The position numbers and the translations under genes are program-made. A stretch of DNA of 12,104 nucleotides. It comes from Candidatus Uhrbacteria bacterium RIFOXYB12_FULL_58_10. Its GTDB lineage: Bacteria; Patescibacteriota; Patescibacteriia; 2-12-FULL-57-11. The notes under the pieces are model-generated. The model saw nothing but the letters and a program-made list of their open reading frames with translations, was not told the DNA's origin and ran no database searches. Numbering within the stretch: position 1 is the stretch's first letter; every line of letters starts with the position of its first letter. The stretch covers positions 1-12,104 of the forward strand of contig CALRHY010000016.1 of the NCBI GenBank assembly GCA_943359495.1. Direction: 5' to 3'. Shown piece after piece: positions 1-6,686 of this stretch.

Positions 1-1
1 T

Positions 2-1636
2 AATATAGGAAAGTATACTTGGGGGATAAATGGTATTCATGAATATGCGTTGCGGACAGATGGAGGTACGTGCACGATGGTGTTCGATAATCCTGGATTT
101 TGGAACTACTTAGTTCCACCACAAGTTTCACTAAATAATTTAACAACGACCTATCAGGACACTTCTTCTGCTCCACTTATCGTCAAATATTCAACAAAAG
201 CTCTTGTGTCGGATGAGCTTGGAAATGTCCTTACAGACGCTATAGTTACCGGCATGCCACAGCTCGCTGGTTCTGACCCAAATGTGTACGCTTTTACAAA
301 AGGGTATTATTGGAATCTTTTGCAGTCATTATTCAATCTTTCTATATCTCGTAATGGATATGTGACACAGAATGGCTCCACTGGAAATACTGGATTCATG
401 AATGTGCCACCCGCGGGAGTTCTTGAAACCATCGTTTCTGTCACCGGTCCACAAAACCAACCGTGCACCACTGTTCCTTTTGGGCAAACAACCATTTGTG
501 CCGCGCTGCAGCTTGACACACACGTAACCGTCAAAACCGCAGGAGGCGCACTTATTCCCGGAGCAACGGTGAGCTTCTTGAACGCGGGGACCAATGTTGT
601 CTCCGACGATCTTGCGAAAAATCCAGGAAGCGGCGATGCAATGGGGACAACGGATGCGAGTGGAGTGGTCAAAATGGCGTTGAATAGCGCTTCACTTGAT
701 CTCAATGTCAGTGCATCCAGCTACACCACAAAGACGACGGCGGTGACGATCACGGATGGCGTCTTGAATGATCTTGTGGTCACGCTCACACCACTTGTTG
801 TCATCATTCCTGTTGATACCAATCCATCAGCAAGTATTTCTACGGTCATCGCCAGCCCGGCCATGGTCACGGCGGACGACACCAGCGCATCCACAGTCAC
901 CGTGACCGTGAAGAACGCACAAGGCCAAGGTTTGCCGGGGAAAACAGTCACGCTCAGCGCAGTGCTTTCTGGTTTGACCGTTACTCCGTCTAGCGCAACA
1001 ACCGACGCTTCTGGGGTTGCAACGTTTGGGCTGACATCAACAAACGCTGGGACTGTTTCTGTCACTGCGTCTGTTTCTGGTATGGCGATTTCGCAAACGG
1101 CAAGCGTGCAATTTACGACCACCCCAGTTGTTCCATCGCCGGTCGAGCAAGGTGTTTCGTGCCAGCAATCCATCAAGTCCGGCGCATTGCTCAAACTTCC
1201 GGATGATGCAGATCCGAATACGCAGGCAGACACTGCGGTCTATTACATCGGCACAGACTGCAAACGCCACGCGTTCCCAAATAGCAAAGTCTATTTTAGC
1301 TGGTACGCGGATTTTGCTGGTGTGACGACGGTACCTGGAACAACCATGTCTTCGTTTAGTCTTGGAAAAAATGTGACGTATCGGCCAGGTTCGAAGATGG
1401 TCAAGTTTCAATCGTTGAACACCGTTTATGTGATCGCCAAAGGGGGAGTGCTGCGCTGGGTAAAGACGGAGGCTGCGGCCAGCGGTTTGTACGGCTCCGA
1501 CTGGAACAAAAAAGTGGATGATATCTCCGACGCGTTCTTCACGAACTACGCTTTCGGTGCGGACGTGAATGTGGCGGCGGATTTCTCTGCAGCAACCGAA
1601 CAGACCATGACCCCATCTATCTCCGATAATTTCTAA
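2..1636 (+). CDS. Secreted multi-Ig-domain surface protein with Patescibacteria-type C-terminal module (5' partial)
   Basis: The reading frame is open to the left edge, so the true start and any signal peptide lie outside the window; 544 residues are visible. A TTG at 50 is only an internal codon. Numbering from the first visible codon, residues ~52-141 and ~171-264 look like beta-rich carboxypeptidase-regulatory-like modules (TDASGVVKMAL near 217). Residues ~278-373 form a Big_1/invasin-type Ig domain (VTVKNAQGQGLPGKTVTLSA, then TDASGVATF). A linker leads to a C-terminal module (~387-521) rich in W, Y and F with the landmarks KRHAFPN, YFSWYADF, YRPGSKMVKF, GGVLRWV and FFTNY. I associate this module with exported Patescibacteria proteins of unknown function. 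No C-terminal membrane segment or sorting motif is visible. An adhesive or cell-envelope role is inferred from the Ig architecture only. The gene ends in TAA and is followed by its own terminator. Confidence 0.75.
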   Translation, partial: NIGKYTWGINGIHEYALRTDGGTCTMVFDNPGFWNYLVPPQVSLNNLTTTYQDTSSAPLIVKYSTKALVSDELGNVLTDAIVTGMPQLAGSDPNVYAFTKGYYWNLLQSLFNLSISRNGYVTQNGSTGNTGFMNVPPAGVLETIVSVTGPQNQPCTTVPFGQTTICAALQLDTHVTVKTAGGALIPGATVSFLNAGTNVVSDDLAKNPGSGDAMGTTDASGVVKMALNSASLDLNVSASSYTTKTTAVTITDGVLNDLVVTLTPLVVIIPVDTNPSASISTVIASPAMVTADDTSASTVTVTVKNAQGQGLPGKTVTLSAVLSGLTVTPSSATTDASGVATFGLTSTNAGTVSVTASVSGMAISQTASVQFTTTPVVPSPVEQGVSCQQSIKSGALLKLPDDADPNTQADTAVYYIGTDCKRHAFPNSKVYFSWYADFAGVTTVPGTTMSSFSLGKNVTYRPGSKMVKFQSLNTVYVIAKGGVLRWVKTEAAASGLYGSDWNKKVDDISDAFFTNYAFGADVNVAADFSAATEQTMTPSISDNF

Positions 1637-1711
1637 AAACCCTGAAAAGAAGGGGAAAAATGCCTGTGGATGCTTAGGAGTTGCAGACTTTTCCACGGCA
1701 TCGTACAAAGG

Positions 1712-1745
1712 ATGCGACCGGGGACTCTCCCCGAGCGCATTTTTT
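1712..1745 (+). terminator. Intrinsic terminator after the Ig-domain gene
   Basis: Arms ATGCG (1712-1716) and CGCAT (1736-1740) close an inner perfect stem CGGGGA (1719-1724) / TCCCCG (1728-1733) with a three-base loop. The two helices are separated by a 2x2 internal loop. Six T residues follow (1740-1745). It sits 76 bases after the stop of the Ig-domain gene and 30 bases before the ThyX-like gene, so it separates the two transcription units. Confidence 0.75.
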
Positions 1746-1775
1746 GCTGAAATCGTCTGTATTGCTGCTAGGGCT

Positions 1776-3386
1776 ATGGTCTACACTCCAGAACAAGAAG
1801 CGGTCCTCAAGAAGTATTTTTCAAACACCGATCAAGATACGTTCGCACTGATCAACTTGCCGGAAGTCGTCAAAGGAACGCTCTTCTCTCGCTATTCGCG
1901 TTCCGCAAAAGATCTACGCACGTTGTTCCTCGAAGATTTTTACAATGAAGCCTCGCTCCAAGGGTTGTTTGGTCAAGAAGGGCAGGCGGAGACAACAGCT
2001 GTAGACGTCGGCCGCGCCGAAGATTTTTATGAACGCGTGCTTGTTGGCTACGGTGATGATTCCGTGGCAGAACTTGGCGGCGCGCATGTTGCCGTCGAAA
2101 ATATCAGCATGTTGGCGACTAAAAGCATCGAAGAGCACCGTCTCGGCCTTTCGCCGCTCGAACGCTCCACACGCTACGTCTATTTTGACAAAAAAGTGGA
2201 TGGCGAATATGCCTTCGTCAAAGAACCGCGCATCATGGCGTCGAAGTACCGCGATCTGTATCTTGAGGTGAATAACACGTTGTTTGAAGCCTACGCAACA
2301 ATTGTCCGCGATATCCAGCCACTGCTCAAAAAGATTTTTCCTGGTGACGAAAACGAAAAGGCCTACAACGCCTCGATCCGCGCAAAGGCCTGCGACCTTG
2401 GCCGTTGGCTGCTGCCGCTCTCTGCGAAAACCAGCATGGGCGTCTTCGGTAATGGCCGCGCTTTGGAATATCTTTTGACAACACTGCTCGGCGATCCGCT
2501 CCAGGAAGTGCGCGAGATGGGTAAATCCATGGACCAAAGTTTGCGTCAGGTGATCCCAGCATTTGTGAAACGTGCGACCAATGAACGCGGCAATACCTAC
2601 CGTTCATATTTGTCTGGCATGGAACGCGGACTGGCGCCGCTTGCCGTTCAAGGAGTAACTCCGACACCGGTTGCTGGCGCGAGCGTGACGCTTGTTGAGT
2701 GGGATGCAGACGCGGTCGAGAAAGTACTTGCTGCAGCCTATTACGAACGCAATAGCTGTTCCTTTGCCGAAGCGCGCGAGGCGGTGAACCGGATGAGTCC
2801 ACGTGAAAAAGAATGGGCGCTGGCGGCATCGGTTGCGCATCGCCAGCACCGGACGAACAAGCCACCGCGCTTTTTCGAAGAGACGTACTTTGGTTTCGAC
2901 GTCGTCGCTGATTGGGGCGTCTATAAGGATTTGCAGCGCCATCGTATTTTGACGCGCTATAAGCAGCGTTTTACCAACGAACTGGGTTACGTGATGCCAG
3001 AAGAAATGGCGTTGACCGGTTTTGAAAAACGCTACCGCGATGCTATGGACCGTGCGGTCGAGGGTTACGAAACCATCAAACAAGCATTCCCGAACGAAGC
3101 GCAATACATCGTCACGCACGGCGCATATAACCGTTTCTACATGAAGTTGAATCTTCGCGCCTTGCTCCACATGACCGAATTGCGTAGCTCGCCGCAAGGG
3201 CATCCGACCTATCGTTTGGTTGCCCAACAGATGGCTACCGCGGTTGCTGAAAAACTCCCATTGCTTGGCAAGCACGTTTTCCGATTTGTGGACTATAATG
3301 ATTACGACCTGGAACGCCTCGAAGCATTCCGCCGTCTCGAAAAAAAGGCGGGCGCTGCCGGGTTCCAAGCATTTCAAGACGAATAA
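1776..3386 (+). CDS. thyX: Tandem two-domain ThyX-like protein (FAD-dependent thymidylate synthase family)
   Basis: At 536 residues it is more than twice the ~220-residue length of classical ThyX, the flavin-dependent enzyme that methylates dUMP to dTMP. By eye it is two ThyX folds in a row. Half 1 has EHR at 120-122 followed by ERSTRY (S131, R133), GRWLLPL (R210) and NGRALEYL (R228). Half 2 has RHR at 388-390, LNLRALLH (R461) and ELR (R470). Against Thermotoga maritima ThyX, recalled from memory, half 1 keeps the equivalents of S88, R90, R147 and R165 but loses R78 and R174. Half 2 keeps R78-H79-R80, R165 and R174 but loses S88, R90 and R147. The ATG at 1776 is preceded by AGGG only two bases away, a poor ribosome site. 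It heads a three-gene run. Family membership is fairly secure; catalytic activity is inferred. A non-catalytic dUMP- or flavin-binding role is possible. Confidence 0.8.
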   Translation: MVYTPEQEAVLKKYFSNTDQDTFALINLPEVVKGTLFSRYSRSAKDLRTLFLEDFYNEASLQGLFGQEGQAETTAVDVGRAEDFYERVLVGYGDDSVAELGGAHVAVENISMLATKSIEEHRLGLSPLERSTRYVYFDKKVDGEYAFVKEPRIMASKYRDLYLEVNNTLFEAYATIVRDIQPLLKKIFPGDENEKAYNASIRAKACDLGRWLLPLSAKTSMGVFGNGRALEYLLTTLLGDPLQEVREMGKSMDQSLRQVIPAFVKRATNERGNTYRSYLSGMERGLAPLAVQGVTPTPVAGASVTLVEWDADAVEKVLAAAYYERNSCSFAEAREAVNRMSPREKEWALAASVAHRQHRTNKPPRFFEETYFGFDVVADWGVYKDLQRHRILTRYKQRFTNELGYVMPEEMALTGFEKRYRDAMDRAVEGYETIKQAFPNEAQYIVTHGAYNRFYMKLNLRALLHMTELRSSPQGHPTYRLVAQQMATAVAEKLPLLGKHVFRFVDYNDYDLERLEAFRRLEKKAGAAGFQAFQDE

Positions 3387-3398
3387 CCTTCTTGTCGT

Positions 3399-3770
3399 AT
3401 GGACGTGCATTTCCCAGCGCCGCTTCGTGATCATCCGAGGAACTTGATACGACGGGCTGGCTATGCGGAATTTCGTGATCCGAACACAGGCGTGACCAGT
3501 TATGTTCGTCGTCTGCAATCGGGAGTCTTTTACCCACGCTTTCACGTCTATCTCAAAGAGCAGCAGGAGGGCGTGGTGGTCAGTTTGCATTTGGATCAGA
3601 AAAAGCCCAGTTACGGCCAAGGGCATGCGCATAGCGGGGAATACGAAGGAGCCACGGTGATGCAAGAAATGGATCGTATCCGGGCAAGCATCGCCGCGCC
3701 TGCAGAATCAGCGAATGAGGAAACGGAGGAAAAAAGCGGCGGGTTCTTTTCACGATTGTTTGGTGGATAA
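3399..3770 (+). CDS. Small conserved-looking protein of unknown function
   Basis: This 123-residue protein begins 12 bases after the ThyX-like stop and ends 4 bases before the next gene, so all three genes are probably co-transcribed. I do not recognise a named family. The core (residues ~18-94) looks like a compact alpha/beta domain with a string of polar, possibly metal- or ligand-binding residues: RFHVYLK (47-53), LHLDQKKPSYG (63-73), then GHAHSGEYEG (75-84) and a helix ending at DRI. The tail (~95-113) is Ala/Glu-rich and probably disordered, ending in the aromatic GGFFSRLFGG, which could be an interaction or membrane-touching tip. No signal peptide or membrane helix is visible. The ATG at 3399 has no Shine-Dalgarno site. 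Coding is supported by tight packing between two real genes in the same direction. Function is unknown. Confidence 0.7.
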   Translation: MDVHFPAPLRDHPRNLIRRAGYAEFRDPNTGVTSYVRRLQSGVFYPRFHVYLKEQQEGVVVSLHLDQKKPSYGQGHAHSGEYEGATVMQEMDRIRASIAAPAESANEETEEKSGGFFSRLFGG

Positions 3771-3774
3771 GCGT

Positions 3775-4626
3775 ATGGAAAAAAAGAAAATAGTCGAAAA
3801 AAAACCGCTCGCGCTTGTCACGCACCATCGTCCGCACATCGATGACATTTGCGGCATGTGGCTGCTGGCACGTTTTTGGAAACCGCGGAGCGCACCGGTG
3901 TTTCGCTTTGTCTCATCGAGCGAGCGCGGCCCCACCGACAGTACAGAGTTGTGGATCGGTGTTGGGCGCGGGAAATTTGACGAGCACAAGGGCGATATTG
4001 GCGAATCGGCAACAACGCTCGTCTACCAATTTTTACTCGAGGCAGAAGTCTCTTTTTCGTCCGTTCAAAAGGCGGCGCTTGATGGGTTGGTGCGCTGGGT
4101 GCGCGATGAAGATGTTGGGCTGCATGACGCCGTTGAAAATCGGGCCTTTAGCATTGCGGCAATGTTGCGTTCGCATTTCGACCTGCATGGCCATGATTCC
4201 GCTGTCTTGGTGGAATTTGGTTTTACCTTGCTCGATGATATTTTTGCAGCCATGATGAACAGCGAGACGTTGTCTGCGGATTGGCAAAAGCGCGCTGAGT
4301 TTGCAAGCATCTGGGGACGTGCGGTCGGCGTCGAAAGCGCGGCCTATGGCGTGGATGACTTTGCCTATCAACAAGGATTTCCATTACTTGTACTACTGAA
4401 TCCTGTTCGTAGTTTCCGTGCCTACCGTGCTGCAGCACGATCAAGCGTCGATTTAACGGAGACCTACGAAGCATTGAAGCGCGTGGAACCAAAAGCAGAT
4501 TGGTATCTCCATCACTCACGGAAATTGTTGATCTGCGGCAGCGATGTTGCACCAGATTCCCATCTTTCCAAATTGACGCTCCAAGATTTGATACGAGCGG
4601 TACAGCCATTCGGTGGGGAAAAGTAG
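3775..4626 (+). CDS. Putative MYG1/DHH-like metal-dependent phosphoesterase or nuclease
   Basis: This is a 283-residue protein. I chose the ATG at 3775, 4 bases after the upstream stop; an in-frame ATG at 3715 would overlap the preceding gene by 56 bases. The N-terminal third resembles the MYG1/UPF0160 arrangement: a strand then THHRPHIDD (16-24) in the place of the family's TH...HCDE metal site, a hydrophobic helix (GMWLLARFW), then WIGVGRGKFDEHKG (60-73) in the place of VDVGG...DHH, and a helix with SATTLVYQFLL as in the family's S-A-G-L-VY segment. VRDEDVG near residue 108 adds further acids. The likely role is a metal-dependent phosphoesterase or 3'-5' exonuclease. The motif is non-canonical, though (DEHK for DHH, and G for the Asp of VDVG), so activity is uncertain. 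Its company with a thymidylate-synthase-like gene hints at nucleotide metabolism. Confidence 0.6.
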   Translation: MEKKKIVEKKPLALVTHHRPHIDDICGMWLLARFWKPRSAPVFRFVSSSERGPTDSTELWIGVGRGKFDEHKGDIGESATTLVYQFLLEAEVSFSSVQKAALDGLVRWVRDEDVGLHDAVENRAFSIAAMLRSHFDLHGHDSAVLVEFGFTLLDDIFAAMMNSETLSADWQKRAEFASIWGRAVGVESAAYGVDDFAYQQGFPLLVLLNPVRSFRAYRAAARSSVDLTETYEALKRVEPKADWYLHHSRKLLICGSDVAPDSHLSKLTLQDLIRAVQPFGGEK

Positions 4627-4646
4627 GTATTCGGCACGTCGACGAC

Positions 4647-4760
4647 GATTGGGGTTTGGGGGCGCGAGCCTGTTTGAGCGATCTAGCGTCTGGCGTTGAG
4701 CGAGTTCTCCCGGCCCCAAAATCTTTTTTCGGTTCCTTTTGGGATTCGCCAAAAAGGAAC
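4647..4760. repeat. Repeat-like intergenic element with two inverted repeats
   Basis: This element fills most of the 172-base gap before dnaG. TTTGGGG (4655-4661) can pair with CCCCAAA (4714-4720), which is followed by TCTTTTTT (4722-4729). Immediately downstream GTTCCTTTT (4732-4740) pairs with AAAAGGAAC (4752-4760), extended by GG/CC inside, giving a compact hairpin of about 11 bp with a five-base loop. The interior holds two copies of TTGAGCGA (4674-4681 and 4696-4703). No protein fits it. The sequence recalls a short repetitive intergenic sequence I remember from unrelated bacteria, often mis-annotated as small proteins reading like ASGVERVLPAPK. That recollection is unverified. The first stem plus T-run could also end transcription from the upstream gene. 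Confidence 0.5.
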
Positions 4761-4798
4761 GTCGCGCGATAAGACATACCGTTTTAAGAAGTTGCTTT

Positions 4799-6655
4799 AT
4801 GTCGGATGTCGAAGATATTAAACAACGCTTGAATATTGCTGAGGTGATTGGCACCTACATTCCGTTGACCCGGGCGGGAAGTGCGAACAGCAAGGCGCGG
4901 TGTCCTTTTCATCAAGAAAAGACGCCGTCGTTTTATATCTCCACTGATCGCCAAATGTGGCATTGTTTCGGTTGCGGCGAAGGCGGTGACGTCTTTAGTT
5001 TTGTCATGAAAATAGAAGGGATTGATTTTCGTGAGGCATTGCAGATGCTGGCCGGCAAAGCTGGTGTGGTCTTAAAAAATACCGCTCCAGAAGAGGCCAG
5101 TGACCGTCGGCGTTTGTTGGATCTCATGGCGTTGTCTGTCCGTTTTTATCGTGCACTGCTTGATGCGCCGCAAGGAGCGGTTGCGCGCGCGTATCTCGAA
5201 CGTCGTGGTATCAGCCAAGCAATGATTGATGCGTTTGGCCTTGGGTATGCGCCAGAAGAATGGGATGCGTTGGCCCGGACGATGACAAAACGTGGCATCG
5301 CACCACCTGATTTGGAGCGCGTTGGTATGGTCGTGAAACGCGAGCGAGGAAGTGGTGTGTATGACCGCTTTCGCAACCGTCTACTTTTTCCCATTCGTGA
5401 TGTTCACGGACAGGTCGTCGGCTTTACTGGGCGCGTGTTGGATCCAGAAACAAAAGAGGCGAAGTATGTGAACACCCCACAGACAGAACTCTACAATAAG
5501 TCCGCTGCGCTCTATGGCATCGATCGTGCACGTGGCGCGATCCGCAGCGCTGACCTTGCGGTTATCGTCGAAGGAAACGTGGACGTGATCAGTTGCCACC
5601 AGATTGGCATGGAAAATGTCGTCGCCGCTTCAGGTACGGCGCTGACGACGGAACAACTCCATTTGTTGGCGCGTTTTACAAAAAAAATTGCGATTGCTTT
5701 TGATGCAGACGCGGCCGGCGCACAGGCGGCACGGAAGGGGATGGAGCTGGCGCTGACTGAAGGTTTCAATGTCCGCATCATCCGCATTCCAGCAGAAGGT
5801 GGGAAAGATCCGGACGAGTGCATCAAAAAGGATCCGGACTTGTGGCGCGCTGCTGTTGCGGCTGCTGTTCCTGTCATGGAATATCTTTTGCAAACGCTGC
5901 CCAAAGGTCGGTCGTTGGATGATGCAACGGTCAAAAAAGAGATCGGCAACGAGTTGTTGCGCATGTTGTTGTTTTTCCCAGATCCTATTGAACGCGATCA
6001 CTGGCTGCAGCGCATCGCTTCGTTGGTCGCCGTTCCTGAGGCGATTCTCCGCGAGCAAATGCAGGTGCTTGCACGGACAGCACCAACTGCCCAACAACGC
6101 CCCATGACGACGTCTCTGACCCCACTTCTCGCCGCCAGTCCGCCATTAGGCCGGCACCGCCTTTTGTCCGAATCCTTTCTCGCCCTGCTTTCTGCTCACG
6201 CGGACCTGTTTCCTCGGGCAATCCAGCATATCCAGGCTGCCCACCTGGTAGGCGAAGACCTCCAGAGCCTGTACAACGCGGCCATAGTCCGCTATACTAG
6301 CGGCATACAATTTTCCACTGCCACTAGCGCTGCGATGCCCCCCTCCAGCCCACCTGGAGATCTCTTTTCCGCGGTATTACCCGGAAATCAAGCGACTGAC
6401 GAGACGCTACAGACAATTCAACGTTCTGTGCTCCTCCGGGGCGAGAACGAATATGCACCGCTTCCTAAAAAAGAAGCGGAAAACGTGTTTGGGCTTTTGT
6501 GTGCCCAGTTACGCGACAGTTGGTACAAGGATCGCCGCGACCAACTGACGAGAGACATGAGTGCTGCAGAACAGCGTGGCGATACCGCAGCCGTTGCTGC
6601 TATTGAACGGGAGATGCAAGAAACGCTGCTTGCGGGACGGACGGATGCGCATTAG
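4799..6655 (+). CDS. dnaG: DNA primase DnaG
   Basis: It synthesises the RNA primers for replication at the fork, working with the replicative helicase. The 618-residue product is slightly longer than usual (~580-600). The CHC2 zinc ribbon is intact: C35-P-F-H38 followed by EKTPSF, then C56-F-G-C59. The catalytic core follows with FRNRLLFPI (191-199), GFTGR (208-212), YVNTPQT (223-229), and the TOPRIM acids E258 (VEGNVDV), D302 and D304 (FDADAAG). The usual EGY.D tyrosine is replaced by N260. The C-terminal ~190 residues are the divergent helicase-binding region, with a Pro/Ser/Thr-rich stretch around 430-440 and 520-540 and a final helical hairpin. The ATG at 4799 matches the family N-terminus (DVEDIKQRLNIAEVIG) and has AAGAAG seven bases upstream. 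A TTG at 4739 lies inside a hairpin and is unlikely. rpoD follows 31 bases later, the classical pairing. Confidence 0.97.
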   Translation: MSDVEDIKQRLNIAEVIGTYIPLTRAGSANSKARCPFHQEKTPSFYISTDRQMWHCFGCGEGGDVFSFVMKIEGIDFREALQMLAGKAGVVLKNTAPEEASDRRRLLDLMALSVRFYRALLDAPQGAVARAYLERRGISQAMIDAFGLGYAPEEWDALARTMTKRGIAPPDLERVGMVVKRERGSGVYDRFRNRLLFPIRDVHGQVVGFTGRVLDPETKEAKYVNTPQTELYNKSAALYGIDRARGAIRSADLAVIVEGNVDVISCHQIGMENVVAASGTALTTEQLHLLARFTKKIAIAFDADAAGAQAARKGMELALTEGFNVRIIRIPAEGGKDPDECIKKDPDLWRAAVAAAVPVMEYLLQTLPKGRSLDDATVKKEIGNELLRMLLFFPDPIERDHWLQRIASLVAVPEAILREQMQVLARTAPTAQQRPMTTSLTPLLAASPPLGRHRLLSESFLALLSAHADLFPRAIQHIQAAHLVGEDLQSLYNAAIVRYTSGIQFSTATSAAMPPSSPPGDLFSAVLPGNQATDETLQTIQRSVLLRGENEYAPLPKKEAENVFGLLCAQLRDSWYKDRRDQLTRDMSAAEQRGDTAAVAAIEREMQETLLAGRTDAH

Positions 6656-6686
6656 TCATCGGCAGACGATTTTTTTGAGATTGCCT

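Noticed and set aside
1681..1709. TTGCAG-17-TACAAA promoter-like pair upstream of the ThyX-like gene
   Set aside because: Both boxes are poor, and transcripts would run straight into the 1712-1745 terminator before the gene. An attenuator arrangement is possible, but nothing else supports it.
2604..3665. A 353-codon open frame on the minus strand opposite the ThyX-like gene
   Set aside because: It spans two real genes, has no recognisable motif, and is explained by codon bias of the coding strand.
4500..4772. A 90-codon plus-strand frame crossing the end of the MYG1-like gene and the repeat-like element
   Set aside because: Its first half is out-of-frame translation of a real gene, and its second half is the hairpin element. 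It is not a plausible protein.
4739..4798. Upstream TTG start for DnaG adding 20 residues
   Set aside because: The TTG lies inside the arm of a strong hairpin, and family proteins begin at the MSDVEDIKQRL equivalent.
6658..6676. Possible terminator between dnaG and rpoD: ATCG/CGAT stem followed by seven T
   Set aside because: A four-pair stem is too weak. The genes are probably co-transcribed, though slight attenuation cannot be excluded.
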